Origin: Ureibacillus sp. FSL W7-1570
GTDB lineage: Bacteria; Bacillota; Bacilli; Bacillales_A; Planococcaceae
DNA length: 64,000 bases
Direction of reading: 5' to 3'
Assembly (NCBI RefSeq): GCF_038593265.1
Contig: NZ_CP151979.1
Location: forward strand, 2,122,001-2,186,000
Numbering within the stretch: the stretch's first letter is position 1; each line of letters starts with the position of its first letter. The notes under the pieces are model-generated. The model ran no database searches and had not been told where the DNA came from. It was given only the letters and a program-made list of their open reading frames with translations. The position numbers and the translations under genes were made by a program. Below, piece by piece: positions 35,062-42,857 of this stretch.

Positions 35062-35500
35062 TGGAGGTATCCGCACTAAATTAGGTTGTAAATGCACTAA
35101 AAGAGGTTGCATCCGCACCAAATAAGATTGCAAACGCACTAAAGGAAACTCCATCCGCACCAAATAAGGTTGCAAACGCACTAATGGAAATACTATCCGC
35201 ACCAAATTAAGTTGCAAACGCACTAATGGAAACTCCATCCGCACCAAATTAAGTTGCAAACGCACTAATGGAAACTCCATCCGCACCAAATAAGGTTGCA
35301 AACGCACTAATGGAAACTCCATCCGCACCAAATAAGGTTGCAAATGCACTAAAGGAAGTACCATCCACTCCAAATAAAGTAGTAAATGCACTAATGGAGG
35401 CAACATCTGATCCAAATAAAGTAGTAAATGCACTAATGGAGGCAACATTTGATCCAAATAAAGTAGTAAACGCACTAAATCGATTAGTAAGCGAACCAAA
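35062..35500. repeat. Minisatellite with 21/42-bp units
   Basis: About ten tandem copies of a 42-bp unit made of two related 21-bp halves, one containing CAAACGCACTAATGG and the other CATCCGCACCAAAT. Copies in the middle (35190-35350) are nearly identical; those at both ends are more diverged, and from 35370 rightward CGCACC becomes GATCC. The minus frame stays open across it and part of the plus frame too, because 42 is a multiple of 3. Stops in several plus-strand units (AATTAA) and the low-complexity product argue against coding. Lies between marR and the nitronate monooxygenase gene. Confidence 0.88.
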
Positions 35501-35560
35501 AAAACTTCCCGATGCTAAACAGACGTTAGAATCTGTCTATCATTAGGAAGTCTGCATATT

Positions 35561-36538
35561 TTATCGATTTGCATATACGGCTCTCTTTTGAATTAACTCC
35601 TCATAAGCTTGATGATATTCTTTGTATAATCGATCCACCAGCTGCGCTGTAGAAGTGATTTCTTTGATGACGCCAATTCCTTGGCCGCTTCCCCAAATGT
35701 CTTTCCAGGCTTTTTTGCCGGCTTCTTTAAAGTTCATGGCTGAAGGGTCGCTTTCTTTCAAATTATTCGGGTCCAAGCCGGCGTTAATGATGGAGCCTTT
35801 CAAATAGTTCCCATGTACGCCTGTAAAAAGATTGCTGTAAACAATATCTTCTGCAGAACTATCCACAATCATTTGCTTGTATTCCTCCGCCGCCCGGGCT
35901 TCATGGGTTGCAATGAATGGAGAACCAATATATGCAAAGTCGGCTCCGATTGTTTGTGCAGCTAAAATAGAGTGTCCGCGTGCAATCGCTCCCGATAAAG
36001 CTAATGGACCATCAAACCATTCCCGAATTTCTTGTACAAGAGCAAACGGGCTTTGGGTTCCAGCATGTCCACCAGCTCCTGCCGCCACTGCCACCAGTCC
36101 ATCTGCCCCTTTTTGAATGGCTTTTTTGGCAAAGGTATTATTAATGACATCATGGAATACAAAACCGCCATAACTATGGGCAGCCTCATATACCTCTTCC
36201 CGTGCACCAAGGGACGTAATAATAATAGGAACTTTATACTTAACGCAAAGTTCCATATCCTTTTCTAAACGGTCATTCGTTTTATGAACGATTTGATTAA
36301 TGGCAAAAGGTGCAGCAGGCTTATCCGGATTTTTGGCATTGTAGCTGGCGAGTTCTTCCGTAATTTCCGCAAGCCATTCATCCAATTGACTAGATGGTCT
36401 TGCATTCAATGCCGGCATAGAACCCACAATTCCTGCTTTACACTGGGCAATCACTAGCTTTGGTGTACTAATAATAAACATCGGTGCCCCAATCACGGGA
36501 AGACGCAAATTTTGCAACACTTTAGGAACATTTCCCAT
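35561..36538 (-). CDS. Nitronate monooxygenase family (2-nitropropane dioxygenase-like) flavoenzyme
   Basis: A 325-residue FMN-dependent TIM-barrel protein: VIGAPMFIISTP at the N-terminus, AAGAGGHAG near residues 153-161 (phosphate loop and catalytic His), and ALSGAIARG plus AYIGSPFIAT for the C-terminal flavin site. Members oxidise alkyl nitronates or act as FabK-like reductases; this one fits the nitronate monooxygenase side. AAGGAGGGG precedes the ATG. Upstream lies a 17-bp-period direct repeat that might be an operator. Confidence 0.85.
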   Translation of the reverse strand: MGNVPKVLQNLRLPVIGAPMFIISTPKLVIAQCKAGIVGSMPALNARPSSQLDEWLAEITEELASYNAKNPDKPAAPFAINQIVHKTNDRLEKDMELCVKYKVPIIITSLGAREEVYEAAHSYGGFVFHDVINNTFAKKAIQKGADGLVAVAAGAGGHAGTQSPFALVQEIREWFDGPLALSGAIARGHSILAAQTIGADFAYIGSPFIATHEARAAEEYKQMIVDSSAEDIVYSNLFTGVHGNYLKGSIINAGLDPNNLKESDPSAMNFKEAGKKAWKDIWGSGQGIGVIKEITSTAQLVDRLYKEYHQAYEELIQKRAVYANR

Positions 36539-36650
36539 CCAAACCCCTCCTTGTTTTATGACAATTAAAAAGATTATACGAGAATTTATGCTACAAAAAT
36601 AAGAATATATTAATATTTATAATCTTATTTGGTAAATTATGCAATTATTT

Positions 36651-36683
36651 TTTATAAATTCGAATATTTTATAAATTCGAATA
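36651..36683. repeat. Two direct repeats TTTATAAATTCGAATA
   Basis: Two identical 16-bp copies start at 36651 and 36668 (period 17), each holding the palindrome TTCGAA. They lie about 110-145 bp upstream of the nitronate monooxygenase gene and just beyond the intron 3' end. The surrounding 36539-36706 is AT-rich and otherwise featureless. Confidence 0.5.
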
Positions 36684-36706
36684 CTTCCTTTCATCGATAT
36701 TCTTAC

Positions 36707-37072
36707 AAATCGAGTAGGAGGGATTGATTAGCTCCCGTCCTCTCACACCACCGTACGTACGGTTCCGTATACGGCGGTTCAATTAAGATAATTGACGCAA
36801 GTCTTTATAACTTCCGTGAATAGCTGTTCTCTTTATGCCAGTGGTCACTCCACCCTCCAAGAGGTCTCCCACGGGATTCACCGCTTCCTTCCTCAAGTGA
36901 GGTACTACGTTTTCTGTGTTCATCATGACTCACTGAATGCCAAGGGCTATTCTCTCTTAATTGTTCAGTCCTTCTTAGTAGTTCTAAACCAACTAATACG
37001 ATGACCTCTGCTGACTTCTGTCTTCGGGGTTCGGGACTTACACCCTATCGTTCATGTACATGCCGGGCGCAC
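36707..37072 (-). ncRNA. ORF-less group II intron
   Basis: On the minus strand the element starts with GTGCGCCCGG, the group II 5' consensus (GUGYG). It continues with GGGTGTAAGTCCCGAA typical of domain I. It ends with a domain V-like hairpin (36740-36782; GAACCGCC..GTACGGTGG) and a domain VI-like stem before CTCCTACTCGATTT. No reverse transcriptase/maturase is encoded. At about 366 nt it is shorter than a full ribozyme, so domains I-IV are probably partly deleted. It begins directly after the terminator of the oxidase operon (37073-37114), the site preference known for class C introns. Boundaries are good to a few bases. Confidence 0.82.
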
Positions 37073-37114
37073 ATAAAAGGCAGTTTAGTAAGCTTCTGCT
37101 TCATCTAAACTGCC
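37073..37114 (-). terminator. Terminator of the bd-like oxidase operon (intron 5' exon)
   Basis: GGCAGTTTAG / CTAAACTGCC with a 16-base loop, followed on the minus strand by TTTTAT and then at once by the intron 5' end. Confidence 0.85.
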
Positions 37115-37128
37115 GCTTGCAATTCATA

Positions 37129-38151
37129 TTATTTTTCCATCGATTGCTCTGTTCTTGGGAATTCATCAAAATAAGGGGATAAATAAGTTTCTCTTACTTC
37201 ATGACGGATCCATCCCATGATTCCTACAATCAACACGAACAGAGTTGCGGACAAAACAAAGGATTTGAAAGAATCTTTATATCCCGCAAGGAATAAAAAG
37301 ACGCATAAAATAATGGTTAAAACGATTGAAAGCATTAATAAAGTAGTTAATAATAAATCTTCACCCATGAACAACATTCTGACTTCCGGTTTAAAGGCGA
37401 ATAACAGGATGAATCCTGCAATTAATTGCACTACTGTAATCCATAAGCCCACTTTGGCACCAAATAATTTCAGGCTTTGTTCATAATCTTCCAAACCGCC
37501 TTTTTTTCGGCTTTTGTATGCGTAAAACAGGAATACATAAAAGCCGCCTGTAGCAAGACTGGCAAGGATGAAATGTAAATATCTTTGCCAAATTTGCGGA
37601 TAATACAATAAGCTAGGGAAAAATCCTTGAACCTCGCCCCACTTTTCTGGATACAGCATCGAAGTAATATTCACGATGAAAATAAGCGGGATATATAACA
37701 ATATCAACATTGCTGCAAATCCTACAAGAATATGTAGCACTTTTTTATTTTGCCACTTATCCCATGTGAATTTATAAAGATATAACAAAAGAAATGCAAT
37801 GATTAATAAAGGAATGACACTGATCCATATTTTCCCGATTAAAATGGTGCTGGAATAAAAATATTGAGTATAAATCACACTAATAATGAGCAGTGGAGCT
37901 ACCCCCATTACAACAGCGATGCTTTTATGAATGGAAGCATGAAAAGAACAACTTTTTGCCATATTATCCAAGAAAGCACTTTTTTTAATTTTCCCGGCAA
38001 TCTCTAATCCCACTGCTCCCGTTACAAGTGAAACCGTAAAATTTACAAATAGAATATGAATGATAAAGGTTAAGATGATTAATAATTCCATTAAACCCAG
38101 AGGTGCCGGAATTGGTAACGCATTATCAGGAGAAATCGGCAAATTATTCAT
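37129..38151 (-). CDS. bd-type oxidase second subunit, CydA-like
   Basis: A 340-residue membrane protein with about eight to nine hydrophobic segments. Instead of a CydB pattern it looks like a shortened relative of its upstream partner: the N-terminal helix LIILTFIIHILFVNFTVS carries a His, FHASIHKS follows, and MGWIRHEVRETYLSPYF near the end resembles the CydA segment after the Q loop. It overlaps the upstream gene by 8 bp, so the two form one complex. No haem c motif. Assignment to the cytochrome bd superfamily is by similarity of motifs I can see; exact family is uncertain. Confidence 0.7.
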   Translation of the reverse strand: MNNLPISPDNALPIPAPLGLMELLIILTFIIHILFVNFTVSLVTGAVGLEIAGKIKKSAFLDNMAKSCSFHASIHKSIAVVMGVAPLLIISVIYTQYFYSSTILIGKIWISVIPLLIIAFLLLYLYKFTWDKWQNKKVLHILVGFAAMLILLYIPLIFIVNITSMLYPEKWGEVQGFFPSLLYYPQIWQRYLHFILASLATGGFYVFLFYAYKSRKKGGLEDYEQSLKLFGAKVGLWITVVQLIAGFILLFAFKPEVRMLFMGEDLLLTTLLMLSIVLTIILCVFLFLAGYKDSFKSFVLSATLFVLIVGIMGWIRHEVRETYLSPYFDEFPRTEQSMEK

Positions 38152-39484
38152 TTTGACTTACCTCCTTTTCATTATTTACGCGGTCAATTTCTGATTTCAA
38201 ATAGGCTGCTAAGGCATCCAATTCTTCTTCAGTTCCCATGAAAGGAGGCATGGCAACCCGCACCGTATGCATGGTTGGTATATAGTTTTTCAATGCTTCT
38301 TCATCCCATCCGGCTAAACGCTTTCCTAACGCCCTTTTTGTTCTCCAACCATCGATGGTATGGCAAGCAATACATTGGCCTACAAAAACTTCTCTTCCGG
38401 CCTCCACTTTGTTTTCTTCCGTAATTTCCTTTTCTTTTGCCCAAGTCGCATTGGCTAAAAAGCCCTCTTCATTCATTTTTTCCCGATCTTGGGCGAGAAG
38501 TCCGTTTGCGTACATGTAATCATAAATGATGAAAGGTTTTCGGATGTATTCCCTTACCACCTCAAATTCTCCGATAAATCCGATGGACGCACCAAACACT
38601 GCTATAGAAAGGATAATGGGCACTTTTTTCGGGCTTCGGATAAGCCAAACAGAAAAAACCAGTAAAATCAATAATGCAAGACCATTGATGATTTTAAATG
38701 TACTTTCGGTCATTCCTGTTGCCAAAACAATCATATTGTAGGCTTGATCTGGAATGGACCATAAATACCAAAGCCCTAAAACGAAGGTCATTGGCAAAGA
38801 AATCGCACCCCAAAAACCGAATACTTTAAAGGATTCTTCCCTCAGTGAAAGGTCTTTTACGAATAGACGTATGAATAATGAAACAAGTACAATCGCCAAT
38901 AAGATAGCTAAGAACATTCGGAATCCTAAAGAAGGCAAATACGTTGGGTTAAAGAAGGCATTCCAGAATGAGAATGTCTCAATCCATTTCCCGGGTGTCA
39001 ATTTTGCTGCCAACACGCCTGTGATAATGGCCATTGTCAGCCATGAAACAATACTTAAGCCAACTCCTATATAAATATGTTTTCTTTTCTTCTCAGGATC
39101 TTGCCAACGGTCCCATGTGTAATAGTAAATGATTAATAGAATGACTTCGGTGATAAAGCAAACCCATTCTGTTACCCAAGCCCAGAAAAAGATTCGCAAT
39201 AAAGAACCAATCGAATCCGGCTGAATGACCGTTGTCGAAAACCAGATTCCCACACCGGTCATCGCTCCTACTGTTGTAGTGATGATTAAAATCCATTTCG
39301 CAATGTTTTTGGCCAACCCATCTAGTTTTTGATTGTTCGTCTTAAACGCTCGATGTTCCAAAGATACGGTCAAAACGGATGTTCCAATGGCTACACCATG
39401 GCTGATAATGACGTGGACAATGGCGATAATCGCAATGACCGTCCCGTTTCCGAGCCATGAATAATCCACTGATGGAAAATTCAT
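38144..39484 (-). CDS. CydA-like oxidase subunit I with C-terminal cytochrome c domain
   Basis: A 446-residue protein. Residues 1-335 form a CydA-type membrane domain: candidate haem ligands His24 and His29 in VHVIISHGVAIG, the loop WAWVTEWVCFITEV with a conserved Glu, and GEFEVVREYIRKPFIIYDYM. Residues 355-440 are a c-type cytochrome with CIACH (Cys371, Cys374, His375) and candidate axial Met in AMPPFMG. That tail suggests electrons come from, or pass through, cytochrome c rather than directly from quinol. Quinol versus cytochrome c use is not decidable here. AGGGGG precedes the ATG. Confidence 0.8.
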   Translation of the reverse strand: MNFPSVDYSWLGNGTVIAIIAIVHVIISHGVAIGTSVLTVSLEHRAFKTNNQKLDGLAKNIAKWILIITTTVGAMTGVGIWFSTTVIQPDSIGSLLRIFFWAWVTEWVCFITEVILLIIYYYTWDRWQDPEKKRKHIYIGVGLSIVSWLTMAIITGVLAAKLTPGKWIETFSFWNAFFNPTYLPSLGFRMFLAILLAIVLVSLFIRLFVKDLSLREESFKVFGFWGAISLPMTFVLGLWYLWSIPDQAYNMIVLATGMTESTFKIINGLALLILLVFSVWLIRSPKKVPIILSIAVFGASIGFIGEFEVVREYIRKPFIIYDYMYANGLLAQDREKMNEEGFLANATWAKEKEITEENKVEAGREVFVGQCIACHTIDGWRTKRALGKRLAGWDEEALKNYIPTMHTVRVAMPPFMGTEEELDALAAYLKSEIDRVNNEKEVSQNE

Positions 39485-39655
39485 TACTATTCCCCCTTCT
39501 CATTTTTTCACCATCATCTTATAAGACAGTTGTGAAAAAACATTAAAGTAACTGTAAAACATTTGGGAAGTGGGGGATATTTTACAAATCCTTTTCATCT
39601 CTGCCATAAATTATTCCAAAATAAGACGGCCGTTTTTTTTTAATGGCAAAAAGAA

Positions 39656-39920
39656 AAAAGAGGCTGGGACATAACTAATAAAGTGAACGAGCTGCAAAAA
39701 GAATTTTTGTAAAAAATTGATTGGAGTGACGGGGCGACTCCTGCGGGAACAGCCCGAGTCTCGAGAGCCCGCAGGAGCGAAGGATTGAGCTCCGAGGAGG
39801 CTCGAGCCGGGCCCGCGGAAAGCGTCCCCGGAACGGAAATCAATTTTCTTCAATTATCAAAAAAACACCATTTTCTCCCGGGAGAAAATGGTGTTTTTAT
39901 CTTTTGTCCCAGCCTCTTTT
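39656..39920. repeat. 265-bp structured inverted-repeat element
   Basis: Bounded by perfect 16-bp inverted repeats (AAAAGAGGCTGGGACA at 39656-39671; complement at 39905-39920). Inside are nested pairings: AAAATTGATT with AATCAATTTT, CTCCTGCGGG with CCCGCAGGAG, ACGGGG with CCCCG. A perfect 38-bp palindrome at 39861-39898 (CACCATTTTCTCCCGGG..) has a T-run and acts as a terminator for prsA. The core is much more GC-rich than its surroundings. Similar CTCCTGCGGGAACAGC-type repeats recur in Bacillaceae genomes. It encodes nothing convincing. Confidence 0.8.
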
Positions 39921-39930
39921 CCTGAATTAT

Positions 39931-40824
39931 TTATCTTTTTTTGTCACCTGTTAATTTGTTTTCAATTTTATATTCATCCATCTTCTCTGACAACCATGTT
40001 GAATATTGTTCATCCACTTTTTGTTTTAGAAGGTCTTGATAAACCCGGTCTTTCACATCTTCAAATACCGCTTCTTTCGCTTCTTTTTTGTCCGTTACTT
40101 TGATGATATGGTAACCATAATCCGTTTTTACCGGCTCACTGCTGATGGAACCTTTTTTCATGGCGAATGCGGCGTTTTCAAATTCTTCCACCATTTCACC
40201 TTTGCCAAAATAGCCTAAGTAACCGCCGTCATCTTTTGTACCTGTATCAGTGGAATATTCTTTTGCTAGTTTAGCAAAATCTTCTCCATCCTTTAATTTT
40301 TTGATGACTTCTTTTGCCGTTTTCTCATCTTCCACCAGAATATGGCTTGCTTCTACCTGTTCTTGTTGATTATAAGCATCTTTATTTTCCTCAAAGTAAG
40401 ATTTCACTTCGTCATCTGTTATTTTAACGTAGTCTTCCATCACTTTTTTCGTTAAAAGATATTTTTTAATGTCATTCTTTATCACTTTTTCATCCATGTT
40501 GTAAGTAGCGAGCAATTGTTTAAAACTTTCTTCTCCCCCATATTGCTCCACATAGTCTTTGTATTCCGCATCCACTTCATCGTCTGTTACGGATACTTTC
40601 AGTTTCTTCGCTTCCAATTCCACAATTTTATCGGCAATTAAACTATTTAATACTTCCGCACCGTACTGTTCAGTCAATGCTTCATTCAATTGGCCTTGTG
40701 TAATTTTTTCCCCATTCACGGATGCGACCGTTGCATCATCATTTGAACAGCCTGCAAGCATTGCGCTTAAGGCCAGTGGAATGGCGATCATTTTCATCAT
40801 TTTTGGCATTTTAAAAGTTTTCAT
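39931..40824 (-). CDS. prsA: Foldase lipoprotein PrsA (peptidyl-prolyl isomerase)
   Basis: A 297-residue extracytoplasmic lipoprotein that folds secreted proteins. Signal peptide with lipobox MLAGC (Cys near residue 25), an N-terminal chaperone domain, and a central parvulin domain (about residues 145-240: EASHILVEDEKTA, GGYLGYFGKGEM, GYHIIKVTDKK). ATG 40824 follows GGAGG by about 7 bases; longer frames from 40857 have no ribosome site. Probably essential, as in B. subtilis. Single gene, terminated inside the 265-bp repeat. Confidence 0.95.
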   Translation of the reverse strand: MKTFKMPKMMKMIAIPLALSAMLAGCSNDDATVASVNGEKITQGQLNEALTEQYGAEVLNSLIADKIVELEAKKLKVSVTDDEVDAEYKDYVEQYGGEESFKQLLATYNMDEKVIKNDIKKYLLTKKVMEDYVKITDDEVKSYFEENKDAYNQQEQVEASHILVEDEKTAKEVIKKLKDGEDFAKLAKEYSTDTGTKDDGGYLGYFGKGEMVEEFENAAFAMKKGSISSEPVKTDYGYHIIKVTDKKEAKEAVFEDVKDRVYQDLLKQKVDEQYSTWLSEKMDEYKIENKLTGDKKR

Positions 40825-40976
40825 TGATATCCTCCGCTCAATTTTTTCAATTTCCATATGTTCATTATTTTCCCGTTTTGTGTCAAGTGTGTATCAAAAA
40901 CACATTTACTAATCATCTCAGAAGGTTGAAATATAAATCCTGTTTGGTTCCAGTCATTCAGGAAGCCTGCCATTTA

Positions 40977-42857
40977 TCAGGATACTTGTTCAAATTGGCT
41001 TTTATACAACTCTGCGTAGAATCCATTTTTCCCGAGCAGTTCTTCGTGAGTGCCCTTTTCAATAATTTCTCCGTCTCTCATTACCAGGATCAAATCCGCA
41101 TGTTTGATAGTTGAAAGACGGTGGGCAATAATAAATGAAGTTTTTCCGACTGCCAATTTTTCCATTGCCCGTTGAATTTGCAATTCCGTTCTGGTATCGA
41201 CGGAACTTGTCGCTTCATCCAGAATCAATAACGGAGCATTTTTGATCATGGCGCGGGCAATCGTCAATAATTGCTTCTGTCCATTGGATAAATTCACTTT
41301 ATCATTCAGAACGGTGTCATAACCATTCGGCAATGCCTGAATGGCATGATGAAGTCCAATTGACTGGCAAACGGAAATGATTTCTTCGTCTGTGACATCC
41401 TTTTTGGAAAAGGCGATATTTTCACGGATGGTTCCTTCAAACAGCCACACATCTTGAAGCACCATTGAAAACAGATCGTGGACTTGTTCCCTCGTTAATT
41501 GATGAATTGGTATGCCATCAATCATGATTTCGCCGCTGTTCACTTCATAAAACCGCATGAGCAGGTTCACCAATGTCGTTTTTCCCGCGCCGGTTGGACC
41601 GACAATGGCGACTTTTTGCCCGGCTTTAACCGAAACCGAAAAATCTTTAATAATCAACCGGTCTTGATCATAACCAAAACGGACATTTTTAAATTCCACA
41701 TTTCCTTTAATGTCCCCAAGTTTTCCAAGTTTTTGGATTTCAGGCTTCAATTCCTCTTCCGCCAAAAATTCAAAAACCCGTTCACTGGCTGCTGCCGTAG
41801 ATTGCAGATTGGTACCCACTTGGGCAAACTGGGTCAAAGGCTGTGTAAATAGGCGAATATAAATCATGAATGCCACAATGGTTCCAATGGTGATGGCATC
41901 TGCCGTCACAAGGTACGCCCCAACAATGCACACGGCCACATAGCCAAAATTGCCGATAAATTGCATGAGCGGCATCATCATGCCGGACAAAAATTGCGAT
42001 TTCCATGCATTTTGGTATAACCGGTCATTGATTGCATGAAATTTTGACTTCGCCTCATTTTCTGCATTATAGGCCTTCACAATATGTTGTCCCGTATAAA
42101 TTTCTTCGATATGTCCGTTGATGGCGCCCAGTTCTGTTTGCTGCCCAATAAAATATTTTTGGGAATACTTGATGATCACCGACATAAACGAAAAACCGAT
42201 GAATGTAGCCAATATTCCGGTCAGCGCCATAATCCAGTTGGTATAAAACATCATCACCAAGGCGCCGACAAAGGTGGCAATGGCGGACACCAGCTGGCTT
42301 ATACTGTTGTTCAGCGTCTGTCCAATCATATCAACATCATTTGTCACACGGCTCAGTACATCTCCATACGTTGTTCGGTCAAAATAACTTAAAGGCAGCC
42401 GATTGATTTTCTGTGATAGATCCGTGCGCATTTTTTTCGTAATTTTTTGCGTTACGGTTGCCATAATGAAACCTTGAATATAATTGATGGCAAAACTGAA
42501 TCCGTAAAGGGCGGCCAGAAAAAATCCTACAGCTTTAATCGCTTCCAGATCAATCGAAGTCATTAATCCTTCTTGAATGATATCCGTCATTTCCTTCAAC
42601 TTATCTGGACCATAGACATTAAGGATGGCGGCAATTAAGGCCAAACTCATTGCAATCGCAATAAAAGGCACATAGTCTTTGCAGTAAATAAATAGCTGCT
42701 TCATCGTTTTTTTGAAGTCGCTTGCTTTACCTGCAGGCATTCCCATGGGACGCTGACCGGGATGCCCGCCGGAAGGAGGACCGGATGGCATACCATGACT
42801 GCTTGTAGCTTGGGATGATGGCTTGATTTTTTGTTGTTTTCTCATTTCACTAGCCAT
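40977..42857 (-). CDS. ABC exporter half-transporter, second of pair (YfiC-like)
   Basis: A 626-residue fusion of a six-helix membrane domain (about residues 50-345) and an ATPase: Walker A GPTGAGKTT, signature LSNGQKQLL, Walker B LLILDEATSSVD. The N-terminus has an unusual Gly/Pro/Met-rich cytosolic stretch (MPSGPPSGGHPGQRPMGMP), absent from its partner. Resembles YfiC/LmrA-type multidrug subunits. AAAGGAGG precedes the ATG, and the gene overlaps the preceding one by 8 bp, so both encode one heterodimeric exporter. Substrate unknown. Confidence 0.9.
   Translation of the reverse strand: MASEMRKQQKIKPSSQATSSHGMPSGPPSGGHPGQRPMGMPAGKASDFKKTMKQLFIYCKDYVPFIAIAMSLALIAAILNVYGPDKLKEMTDIIQEGLMTSIDLEAIKAVGFFLAALYGFSFAINYIQGFIMATVTQKITKKMRTDLSQKINRLPLSYFDRTTYGDVLSRVTNDVDMIGQTLNNSISQLVSAIATFVGALVMMFYTNWIMALTGILATFIGFSFMSVIIKYSQKYFIGQQTELGAINGHIEEIYTGQHIVKAYNAENEAKSKFHAINDRLYQNAWKSQFLSGMMMPLMQFIGNFGYVAVCIVGAYLVTADAITIGTIVAFMIYIRLFTQPLTQFAQVGTNLQSTAAASERVFEFLAEEELKPEIQKLGKLGDIKGNVEFKNVRFGYDQDRLIIKDFSVSVKAGQKVAIVGPTGAGKTTLVNLLMRFYEVNSGEIMIDGIPIHQLTREQVHDLFSMVLQDVWLFEGTIRENIAFSKKDVTDEEIISVCQSIGLHHAIQALPNGYDTVLNDKVNLSNGQKQLLTIARAMIKNAPLLILDEATSSVDTRTELQIQRAMEKLAVGKTSFIIAHRLSTIKHADLILVMRDGEIIEKGTHEELLGKNGFYAELYKSQFEQVS

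Noticed and set aside
34969-35499. Minus-strand open frame of 176 codons through the minisatellite
   Set aside because: It is open only because the repeat unit is a multiple of 3. The product is monotonous (LVRMEFPLVRLQ repeats), has no ribosome site and runs into the marR leader.
35062-35500. CRISPR array
   Set aside because: Units are directly contiguous and there are no unique spacers; no cas genes are nearby.
35268-35546. Plus-strand frame with 14-residue repeats
   Set aside because: The neighbouring repeat units contain in-frame stops, the start is just an ATG inside a repeat, and no ribosome site is present.
36792-37004. Plus-strand open frame of 70 codons
   Set aside because: It lies wholly inside the group II intron on the opposite strand.
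39611-39853. Minus-strand frames of 67-80 codons
   Set aside because: They lie in the 265-bp structured repeat and translate its stems; not genes.
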